DNA of 7,668 nucleotides. It comes from Rhodospirillales bacterium (GTDB taxonomy: Bacteria > Pseudomonadota > Alphaproteobacteria > CACIAM-22H2). The notes below the pieces were generated by a model, which worked only from the letters and a program-made list of their open reading frames with translations, ran no database searches and had not been told where the DNA came from. Position 1 is the stretch's first letter, and each line of letters starts with the position of its first letter. Both the position numbers and the translations under genes were made by a program. Positions 1 to 5,764 of the stretch are shown piece by piece. Where the stretch lies: assembly GCA_016195145.1 (NCBI GenBank), contig JACQAF010000204.1, positions 1-7,668 on the forward strand. Direction: 5' to 3'.

Positions 1-96
1 CTCGAACGGGCCCGCGCGCTTTACGATGAGGCAAAAGTGGTTCGACGGCAGCTCGAATTCCTCGGCCTTAGCCATCCGACGGGCATATCGCAGTGA
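1..96 (+). CDS. C-terminal end of an unidentified upstream gene (partial)
   Basis: Frame 1 is open from the window edge to a TGA at 94-96, giving 31 residues that begin LERARALYDEAKVVRRQLEF and end in a short tail. The segment is charged and looks like a terminal amphipathic helix, as many cytoplasmic glycosyltransferases and related polysaccharide enzymes have. It is too short to assign a family. Its stop codon overlaps the GTG of the flippase gene in a GTGA arrangement, which suggests the two are translationally coupled members of one operon. The reading frame is well supported by that junction and by codon composition. The function is unknown from this window. Confidence 0.6.
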   Translation, partial: LERARALYDEAKVVRRQLEFLGLSHPTGISQ

Positions 97-1403
97 AGGG
101 CGGACAATCGCTGCTTGCACTGGCCAGCGCAATCGTCTCGCGCAGCAGTTCGCTCGTCGTGCTGATATTTTCCTCTCAATTGCTGTCCGCCGATGAGTTT
201 GGCGTCTTTGCGTTGCTGATGGTGATCGCCGGAGTGATCAACGCCATGGTCAGCGGCGGCGGCGACATGTGGCTTAACCGCTTTACCTGGCGCCAGGGGA
301 GCGAGGCGCAGCGGGTCCCACGGCTGTGGTTCATGTACATCTTCCTATGCTGCGGCCTGGCTTTTTCGATCATCGCGCTGGCCGCCCTTATCGCTTTCGG
401 GCTGGAATCGTCGCCGGCGATGGCGCGGACCATCTTTCTTGCCGTGCTCGCCGCTGCTATCGCTGGCCTGTTCGAAGCGATGCTGGCCGTCGCTCGCGCC
501 AGCGGTTCGGTCGCGTTCTTCTTTACCCTGCGCGATCTGATCGTGCCGCTGGCTCTGGTCGCACTGCTCGCCCTATTCGCGCCCACCAAGGCCGCGGATA
601 TTTTTGCCCTATGGGCCGGTCTGTCGATGTCGGCGCTTATTCTGGTGTCGATTCTGATGTTCGGGCGTGCGGCCCGGGCGACACCCAACATCCGCATACG
701 ACGCGTCGCCCTGCAACGGCTCACCATGCACACTGCGGGTCTCATATACGGCAATCTACTGGCCCGCCTGGCGACCTATATCGACGTGCTTGTGCTCGCC
801 TATTTCGTGCCGCTCAGCTATATCGGCGGCTACCGGATTGCCGCCCAGTTCACTATCGGGTTTATCGTCATTCAGCATTTCCTGTTTCTCGGCCTCCCTT
901 GGCAGCTACGTCACGTCGGCGCGGGATCGACCGCCGGCGCTGGGCGGCCAGCGGTTCTTCAGCGGCAAATCATGCTGATTGGTCTTTCCGTCTTCGGCCT
1001 TGCCTGTGTCTGGATCGGCGGCGGACTTCTCCTTGGCCTGATCGATCCGCGATTCGCGGCCCTCGCCCTCGTCTTCAAGCTGCTGGCGACCGTGCGCTTC
1101 GCCGATCTACTCTGGGGACCGCAGCATGAAACCCTGGTGTCGCGCGGGTTTGTCATGGCCGACGCGCAGGCCAATCTCGGCGCGCTGATCGGTTTTGGCA
1201 TCGTATTCGCGGCCCTTATCGCTGTCTCGCCGCCGGCCGCCGCTGTCGCCGGCAGCGCCGCCGCCGCGCTTGTCGTACAGACGTTGCGAAACCGGATGCT
1301 GCTGAAAAACGACATCATGCCGGTTGTCGGGCATCCCTTCGGTCCGTATCTGCCCGTACCGATCTATGTCGGTGTGGCCGCGGTTGCGATCTGGACGTTA
1401 TGA
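93..1403 (+). CDS. Wzx-like polysaccharide flippase (MOP/PST superfamily membrane protein)
   Basis: This predicted inner-membrane protein of 436 residues probably flips an undecaprenyl-linked oligosaccharide repeat from the cytoplasmic to the periplasmic face. It is hydrophobic throughout, with about 12 membrane segments, for example near residues 8-30, 36-55, 77-103, 109-133, 145-163, 167-190, 215-236, 242-268, 293-315 and 361-398. The N-terminal layout, a first helix with SRSSSLVVLIFSSQLL followed by the polar stretch SADEFGVFAL and a second helix, is typical of polysaccharide exporters of the MOP superfamily. The length fits the usual 400-500 residues. The GTG start overlaps the preceding stop (GTGA) and no strong Shine-Dalgarno is visible, so translation is probably coupled. 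Its stop overlaps the next start (ATGA). Wzx proteins are poorly conserved, so the substrate cannot be read from sequence. A general lipopolysaccharide-exporter label is the alternative. Confidence 0.82.
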   Translation: MKGGQSLLALASAIVSRSSSLVVLIFSSQLLSADEFGVFALLMVIAGVINAMVSGGGDMWLNRFTWRQGSEAQRVPRLWFMYIFLCCGLAFSIIALAALIAFGLESSPAMARTIFLAVLAAAIAGLFEAMLAVARASGSVAFFFTLRDLIVPLALVALLALFAPTKAADIFALWAGLSMSALILVSILMFGRAARATPNIRIRRVALQRLTMHTAGLIYGNLLARLATYIDVLVLAYFVPLSYIGGYRIAAQFTIGFIVIQHFLFLGLPWQLRHVGAGSTAGAGRPAVLQRQIMLIGLSVFGLACVWIGGGLLLGLIDPRFAALALVFKLLATVRFADLLWGPQHETLVSRGFVMADAQANLGALIGFGIVFAALIAVSPPAAAVAGSAAAALVVQTLRNRMLLKNDIMPVVGHPFGPYLPVPIYVGVAAVAIWTL

Positions 1404-2767
1404 CAGCGGCAACGGTTTCCGGTGCGCAGAATAATGGGCTAATGCACGGCCTGTTCCTGGCGCTTGCCGTTACCCTTCAGATCCAGATCACCCTGTCGAT
1501 CGGCGGCGGCGAGATACGGGTGAGCCTCGCCGATCTCTTGCTGGTGCCGGCATTCGCTATCGCCGCATTGTTGGTCTGGGGGCGCGCCAACGACATGTCA
1601 TGGCGTGTACCCGCCCTTTGGCTATGGATCGCCGCGCTGACTGCAATACTGTTCGCATCGCTTGTCCACGGATGGGGCGTCTTGGAATTCTGGAGTGGCT
1701 GGGCCTTATACAACAAATTTGTCGGCTGGTTCGTGCTGATTGCCTATCTGATGCTCGGTGCGGTCGCCGCGGCGGATCCAGCATGGCGCGATGGGTTTTT
1801 ACGCGCGTTTTTTATGACGGGTTGGCTATCAGCTGGCCTGTCGCTCGCCTGCATCGCGTTCTCGCCATTGATCGGCCGATATATCGATGGATTCCTCATC
1901 GAAAGCGGTCGGATTATCGGTCTGCTAGCCAACCCCAATGCCTTCGGTTATCTCCTCGGCATTTTGTTTGCCTTGCAAGCGCCATTCCTTAAATCGCGCC
2001 GAATGTTCTCTGCTCGCATTCACGTCATCGGAGCATCGATTGCCCTAGCCGGCCTGATCGTCACCGGATCGCGCGGCGCTTGGCTCGGGCTTATCGTCGC
2101 CATACCGGCGCTTGCCTTGTTGCGCGTCATCGAATTCCGGCGCTATGCCGCCATCATGCCATTGGCGCTGGCGCTTGTTGGCAGCACTGTCCTCGTATAT
2201 GCACTTCTTGCCCAATGGGGATTGAATTCATATGCCTATCGGCCGTTCTTCGCTTTCGGCCTATGGCAATACGATCCGGCGCTCTTACCACCCGGAGCTT
2301 CGTCGGCATTCAACCCATTCGTCCCCAATACCGGTCCTGGGCGCACGCTTTACCAACGTCTCGACCTCGCAATAGCAGCGCTCGACCAATGGCGTGCGCA
2401 TCCAGCATTCGGAACCGGTCTCGGCGTATTTCTTGAAGCGCAACGCAGTGGGGCCCTGGTTGTCGTGAAATTTAACGGTGATGTGGTCCCCCAGGTCATC
2501 CACAGCACGCCCCTTTGGCTGCTGACAGAGACAGGCCTTCTGGGCCTAGTCGTGTTCGGCGGTTTTTTCTTCGTCGTCATGTCAGCCCTATGGATCCGCA
2601 ATCCAATCTCTCCCCCGGATTTGCTGCGCGCCGGGGTCTTCGGGGCGATGACCGTATTCGCCGGCCTGTCGCTGAGCATCGAGGCGATGTATCAACGCCA
2701 TCTGTGGTTTTTGCTCGGCTTGGCCCTCGCCATACCGGCCCTGCAAAAACCCAGAAAATCTGTATGA
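1400..2767 (+). CDS. O-antigen polymerase/ligase-like membrane protein (Wzy_C family)
   Basis: This 455-residue polytopic inner-membrane protein probably polymerises lipid-linked repeat units in the periplasm (Wzy role) or ligates them to an acceptor (WaaL role). Two family hallmarks are visible. One is TGSRGAWLG, with TGSR at residues 222-225, at a membrane-segment boundary. The other is the segment HSTPLWLLTETGLLGL starting at His368, which fits the H-[NS]-x9-G-x-x-G pattern of O-antigen ligases. Between them a roughly 95-residue loop (about 275-370) is predicted to be periplasmic, as in the family. The remainder forms about ten hydrophobic helices. The ATG start overlaps the flippase stop (ATGA), so the pair is coupled. 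The adjacent flippase and the longer loop make me favour the polymerase role, but this is inference. Base composition dips here: lines 1921-1980 and 2221-2280 are about 50% GC. Confidence 0.83.
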   Translation: MTAATVSGAQNNGLMHGLFLALAVTLQIQITLSIGGGEIRVSLADLLLVPAFAIAALLVWGRANDMSWRVPALWLWIAALTAILFASLVHGWGVLEFWSGWALYNKFVGWFVLIAYLMLGAVAAADPAWRDGFLRAFFMTGWLSAGLSLACIAFSPLIGRYIDGFLIESGRIIGLLANPNAFGYLLGILFALQAPFLKSRRMFSARIHVIGASIALAGLIVTGSRGAWLGLIVAIPALALLRVIEFRRYAAIMPLALALVGSTVLVYALLAQWGLNSYAYRPFFAFGLWQYDPALLPPGASSAFNPFVPNTGPGRTLYQRLDLAIAALDQWRAHPAFGTGLGVFLEAQRSGALVVVKFNGDVVPQVIHSTPLWLLTETGLLGLVVFGGFFFVVMSALWIRNPISPPDLLRAGVFGAMTVFAGLSLSIEAMYQRHLWFLLGLALAIPALQKPRKSV

Positions 2768-2856
2768 TATCAATTTATTAACCAATCTGACCGATCATGA
2801 TTCGATCGCTGTCATTGGGTGGGCGTGTCGGTTCGATGATAGCTTGTGCTGGCGTT

Positions 2857-2909
2857 TAGCTGCGTTCCAGCTATACCGATACTAGACGGCCCCGGCCGGG
2901 CCGGACTAG
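2857..2909 (+). promoter_or_regulatory. Two adjacent inverted repeats in the leader of the CBS-aminotransferase gene
   Basis: The first is a perfect 6-bp inverted repeat, TAGCTG (2857-2862) and CAGCTA (2868-2873), around the loop CGTTC. The second pairs CGGCCC (2887-2892) with GGGCCG (2898-2903) around CGGCC. After a small internal loop it can extend by CTAG (2882-2885) pairing with CTAG (2906-2909). ACTAGA also occurs as a direct repeat on both sides of it (2881-2886 and 2905-2910). No T-run follows on either strand, so these do not look like intrinsic terminators. They could be an operator, leader RNA structures or chance in GC-rich sequence. They end about 96 bp before the preferred GTG start. 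Confidence 0.3.
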
Positions 2910-2993
2910 AAAAGGCGGTTGGCGCGTTGTCGAGGCAGCATGACCGGCGACAGGCCCAACCGGCCCCAAGCAGCGCGCTGGCGAAACGCGAAT

Positions 2994-2997
2994 AGGA
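2994..2997 (+). promoter_or_regulatory. Ribosome binding site that decides the CBS-aminotransferase start
   Basis: AGGA at 2994-2997 sits 8 nt before the GTG at 3006. Neither the in-frame TTG at 2919 nor the ATG at 2940 appears to have a comparable site. The protein after GTG 3006 begins directly with the CBS fold, whereas the upstream 29 codons encode an arginine-rich stretch with no recognisable domain. Confidence 0.6.
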
Positions 2998-3005
2998 TAG
3001 TTTCC

Positions 3006-4475
3006 GTGAGCATAAACCGGTTCCTTGTCCGCGAAAGCGATTCGCTCGACGCGGCCTTGAAGACAATGGACGCCAATGGCCTTGGCCTGGCTTTCGCCGT
3101 CGATGGCGGCGGACGGCTGTCAGGCGTCATCGGGGCCAGCGATATCGATGCGACCCTCGCCCGCGGCGGCTCGTTCGGCGGACAGGTGTCGAGCGCCATG
3201 CGACCCGATCCCGGCGGCCTGCCGGTCGACGCCGACCCGGCGCAGATCGCCAAGCGGATGAACGGCAAGGGATATATCGTCCCCCTCGTCGACCGGGAGC
3301 GCCGCCCCGTCGATTTCGTCTCGCCCGCACGCATGCGCCGTATCCCTGTCGCCGAGCCCGTCCTCACCGGTAACGAATTGAAATATCTCAGCGAATGCGT
3401 CACCACGAGCTGGATCTCCTCGCAGGGGCCGTTCGTGCGCCGGTTCGAGAATGAATTCGCCCGTCTGATCGACGCCCGAAACGCGCTGGCGGTGTCGAAC
3501 GGGACCGTTGCACTCCACCTCGCCTTGCTCGCCTTCGGGATCGGGCCGGGCGACGAAGTCATCGTTCCCGATCTGACCTTCGCCGCCACCGCCAATGCGG
3601 TCATTCACGCCGGGGCGACGCCGGTTATCGTCGATGTCGGCGCCGAATCGTGGAATCTCGACCCAGAGATGGTCGCCGCCGCGATTACACCGCGCACGCG
3701 CGCCATCATGCCGGTCCATCTCTATGGCCAGCCGGCCGAAATGGATGCGTTGATGGAGTTGGCCGAGCGGCACGGCCTGATCGTCATCGAGGACGCGGCC
3801 GAAGCGGTCGGGGCGCGCTACAAGGGCCGGCCTTGCGGTTCGATCGGCCATGCCGGCGCGTTCAGCTTTTTCTCGAACAAGCTGATCACCACTGGCGAAG
3901 GCGGGATGGTCGTCTTCCAGGACGCGCAAATCGCCGAACGAGCCCGAATCCTGCGCGACCACGGCATGAACCCCGGGCGCCGCTATTGGCATGACGAGGT
4001 CGGCTATAATTACCGCCTGACCAACATGCAGGCGGCGATCGGCTGCGCCCAGGTCGAACAGATGGGCCGTTTCTTCACCCGCAAGATGGAGATCGCGGCG
4101 GCTTATCGTGCGCGGCTGACCGGCATCGACGGGCTCCGCCTGCCGACCGAAATCCCCGGCCGCGTCAACAGTTACTGGATGTTCTCGGTGATCTGCGATT
4201 TGGCCCGACTCGGCCTCGCCCGTGACGACATCGTCAGTCGCCTGGCCAATGCCGGCATCGAAACCCGGCCGCTCTTCTATCCCTTGCATACGATGCCGCC
4301 ATATCGCGGTTATGCAGGAAACCGCGAGTTTCCCAACGCGTCCCACCTGTCCGATGGCGGGCTCAGCCTACCATCGTCGATAACGCTGACCGACGCCGAG
4401 ATCGACTATATCTGCGGCGTCATCGCTCGCCTTTACGGCACGCGGCGGCTGGTGCAACGCGCGGCCAGCGCGTAG
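3006..4475 (+). CDS. CBS-domain pair fused to a perosamine-synthase-like sugar aminotransferase (DegT/DnrJ/EryC1/StrS family)
   Basis: This PLP-dependent enzyme probably transfers an amino group, usually from glutamate, to the 4-keto carbon of a nucleotide-linked 4-keto-6-deoxy sugar in the cytoplasm. From the GTG start it has 489 residues. Residues 1 to about 108 form two CBS motifs, the first containing MDANGLGLAFAVD and GVIGASDI, the second ending VPLVDRERRPVDFVSPAR. Such modules bind adenine or other nucleotides in many proteins. Residues 113-489 are a complete aminotransferase of normal length. It has ISSQGPFVRRFE, the SNGTVALHLAL PLP-phosphate region, the IEDAAEAVGA aspartate (Asp263), the PLP lysine Lys292 in FFSNKLITTGEGGM, and GYNYRLTNMQAAIG. 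These motifs closely resemble GDP-perosamine synthase (Per/RfbE). PglE- or LegC-type 4-aminotransferases are the main alternatives. Fusion to CBS domains is unusual, since in sugar pathways this pair is better known joined to nucleotidyltransferases such as PtmE. It heads the right-hand gene block. Confidence 0.88.
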   Translation: MSINRFLVRESDSLDAALKTMDANGLGLAFAVDGGGRLSGVIGASDIDATLARGGSFGGQVSSAMRPDPGGLPVDADPAQIAKRMNGKGYIVPLVDRERRPVDFVSPARMRRIPVAEPVLTGNELKYLSECVTTSWISSQGPFVRRFENEFARLIDARNALAVSNGTVALHLALLAFGIGPGDEVIVPDLTFAATANAVIHAGATPVIVDVGAESWNLDPEMVAAAITPRTRAIMPVHLYGQPAEMDALMELAERHGLIVIEDAAEAVGARYKGRPCGSIGHAGAFSFFSNKLITTGEGGMVVFQDAQIAERARILRDHGMNPGRRYWHDEVGYNYRLTNMQAAIGCAQVEQMGRFFTRKMEIAAAYRARLTGIDGLRLPTEIPGRVNSYWMFSVICDLARLGLARDDIVSRLANAGIETRPLFYPLHTMPPYRGYAGNREFPNASHLSDGGLSLPSSITLTDAEIDYICGVIARLYGTRRLVQRAASA

Positions 4476-4513
4476 ATTGACGCCAGCCATTCGGCCGACG
4501 TCGTCGATCCCCA

Positions 4514-4555
4514 ATCGAGCCGTCGGGAACCCGGCGGTTCGATCCTCTTTGTCTT
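4514..4555 (+). terminator. Stem-loop with T-rich tail, terminator- or attenuator-like
   Basis: In the 101-bp gap between the two aminotransferase genes, 4514-4526 pairs with 4531-4543 over 13 consecutive positions (11 Watson-Crick and two G-U) around the loop GAAC. The run TCTTTGTCTT (4546-4555, seven T of ten) follows two bases later on the + strand. This is the layout of a Rho-independent terminator, although the T-run is interrupted. On the - strand no T-run follows, so it would act on + transcripts. The next gene starts only 21 bp downstream on the same strand and no clear promoter lies between, so partial read-through (attenuation) or an RNA-processing/stability role is possible. Confidence 0.5.
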
Positions 4556-4576
4556 GACCGGAGCCAGCGACAGCCC

Positions 4577-5761
4577 TTGAGCGCCAAATCTTCCATTGCC
4601 CCTGCCGGCCTTGCCCAGGGCGCATCCGCAGCTGCGATCCCCTTCGTCGATCTTCAGGCCCAGTACCGGCGGATCAAATCCTCGGTCGATGCACGGATCG
4701 CCCGCATTCTCGATCATGGACGCTTCATCCTTGGGCCGGAAGTGGCCGAGCTTGAGGCCGCCCTCGCCCGCTTCGCCGGCGGCGGCGAGGCAGTCGGCGT
4801 CGCCAGCGGCACCGAGGCGCTGCGTCTGCCCCTGATGGCCGAAGGCATCGGCCTTGGCGACGCGGTTTTCCTGCCCGCCTTCACCTTCACCGCCACGGCG
4901 GAAGTGCCGGTGGCAATCGGGGCTTCACCGGTCTTCGTCGATGTCGAGGCGGCGAGCTTCAACCTCGATCCGGCTTCGCTCGAACGGGCCATCGCCGACG
5001 TCAAGCGCGCCGGCCGCTTGAAGCCACGCGCGGTGATCGTCGTCGATCTGTTCGGTTTGCCGGCCGACTACGCGCGGATCGCGGAGATCTGCCAGCGCGA
5101 AAACCTGTTTCTGCTCGCCGACGCGGCGCAGAGTTTCGGCGCGCGGCTCGGCAATGTGCGCGTCGGCTGTCTCGCTCCAGCGACGGCGGCGAGCTTTTTT
5201 CCCTCGAAACCGCTTGGCTGCTACGGCGATGGCGGCGCCATCCTGACCGGCGATCCCGAGCGGGCGGCGGTTTATCGATCGCTGCGCATGCACGGGGCCG
5301 GGGCGGATCGTTATGACATCGTCCGTATCGGCACCAATGCCCGGCTCGACACCATCCAGGCGGCGGTGCTCCTTGCCAAGCTCGAAATCTTCGCCGACGA
5401 GCTTGCCAGCCGCGAGCGCGTCGCCCGCACTTATGACCGGCTGCTGGCCGGCAAGGTCGGATTGCCGCCCCGCCATGCGGATGCGGCGAGCGCCTGGGCG
5501 CAATACTGCATCCTTATCGATGCCCGAGACCGCGTGAAAGCGGAGCTTGAAGTGCACGGCGTGCCAAGCGCGATCTATTATCCCAAGCCCCTTCATCTGC
5601 AACCCGCCTATGCCCGCTATGGCGACGGCGAAGGGTCGCTGCCGGTCGCCGAGCAATTATGCGAGCGTATCCTAGCCCTGCCTATGCATCCCTATCTCGA
5701 TGAGCCGACAATCGGACGCATCGCGGCGACTGTAGCCGCCGCCGTGGCGGCCGGAGCCTGA
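4577..5761 (+). CDS. WbpE/WlbC-like nucleotide-sugar aminotransferase (DegT/DnrJ/EryC1/StrS family)
   Basis: This is a second PLP-dependent sugar aminotransferase, 394 residues long, distinct from the fusion protein upstream. Its closest-looking relatives are the WbpE/WlbC-type enzymes, which aminate the 3-keto position of UDP-linked sugars. Visible motifs are IPFVDLQAQYRRI near residue 21, HGRFILGPEVAELE, the ASGTEAL phosphate-binding turn, DLFGLPADYARIA, the Asp182 segment ADAAQSFGA and the PLP lysine Lys211 in FFPSKPLGCYGDGGA. MHGAGADRYD, LDTIQAAVLLAKLEIF and AIYYPKPLHLQPAY follow. Length and motif order are complete. TTG at 4577 is the only usual start codon between the upstream stop (4478) and the conserved N-terminus. 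A GGAG at 4560-4563 lies 13 nt away, rather far, so initiation may be weak. The substrate is inferred from family resemblance only; no WbpA/WbpB-type dehydrogenase is in the window. Confidence 0.87.
   Translation: MSAKSSIAPAGLAQGASAAAIPFVDLQAQYRRIKSSVDARIARILDHGRFILGPEVAELEAALARFAGGGEAVGVASGTEALRLPLMAEGIGLGDAVFLPAFTFTATAEVPVAIGASPVFVDVEAASFNLDPASLERAIADVKRAGRLKPRAVIVVDLFGLPADYARIAEICQRENLFLLADAAQSFGARLGNVRVGCLAPATAASFFPSKPLGCYGDGGAILTGDPERAAVYRSLRMHGAGADRYDIVRIGTNARLDTIQAAVLLAKLEIFADELASRERVARTYDRLLAGKVGLPPRHADAASAWAQYCILIDARDRVKAELEVHGVPSAIYYPKPLHLQPAYARYGDGEGSLPVAEQLCERILALPMHPYLDEPTIGRIAATVAAAVAAGA
5753..5756 (+). promoter_or_regulatory. Ribosome binding site supporting a TTG start of the second Wzy_C gene
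   Basis: GGAG at 5753-5756, inside the last codons of the aminotransferase gene, is 8 nt upstream of TTG 5765. The alternative in-frame ATG at 5822 has only a poorer GGCGG-like sequence before it. This favours the TTG and a tightly coupled junction. Confidence 0.5.
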
Positions 5762-5764
5762 GTT

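Larger units (their letters stand above)
2768..3005. other. Intergenic gap with an AT-rich island and two inverted repeats
   Basis: No convincing gene lies here. It is the longest gap in the window and separates the flippase/Wzy_C pair from the aminotransferase block. The 60 bases at 2761-2820 are about 37% GC by hand count, very low for this locus. They include TGATATCA (2765-2772), a perfect palindrome over the stop codon, and a TATGAT (2763-2768) that resembles a -10 box. The best -35 partner, CTGCAA at 2741-2746, is weak. A promoter for the downstream block is therefore plausible but not established. The GC-rich right half carries two inverted repeats, listed separately. The frame of the next gene is open back to a TTG at 2919, but I judge that extension untranslated. 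Confidence 0.5.

Noticed and set aside
326..1129. A 267-codon + strand frame inside the flippase gene
   Set aside because: It is an arginine/proline/alanine-rich frame-shifted shadow of the flippase with no membrane or domain pattern.
2887..2903. GC-rich hairpin considered as an intrinsic terminator for the left gene run
   Set aside because: It is followed by AAAAGG on the + strand and lacks a T-run in the other direction, so it was listed only as a possible regulatory repeat.
3120..4346. A 408-codon open frame on the - strand, antisense to the CBS-aminotransferase
   Set aside because: Its protein is charged and low in recognisable motifs, and it lies entirely opposite a gene with clear catalytic motifs. 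Long antisense frames are expected in GC-rich coding DNA.
4554..4559. TTGACC, a near-consensus -35 box before the second aminotransferase
   Set aside because: No -10-like sequence lies at a suitable distance; the expected position falls on the start codon region of the gene.
4925..5656. A 243-codon open frame on the - strand inside the WbpE/WlbC-like gene
   Set aside because: No motif is visible, and the + strand frame carries a complete set of aminotransferase motifs.
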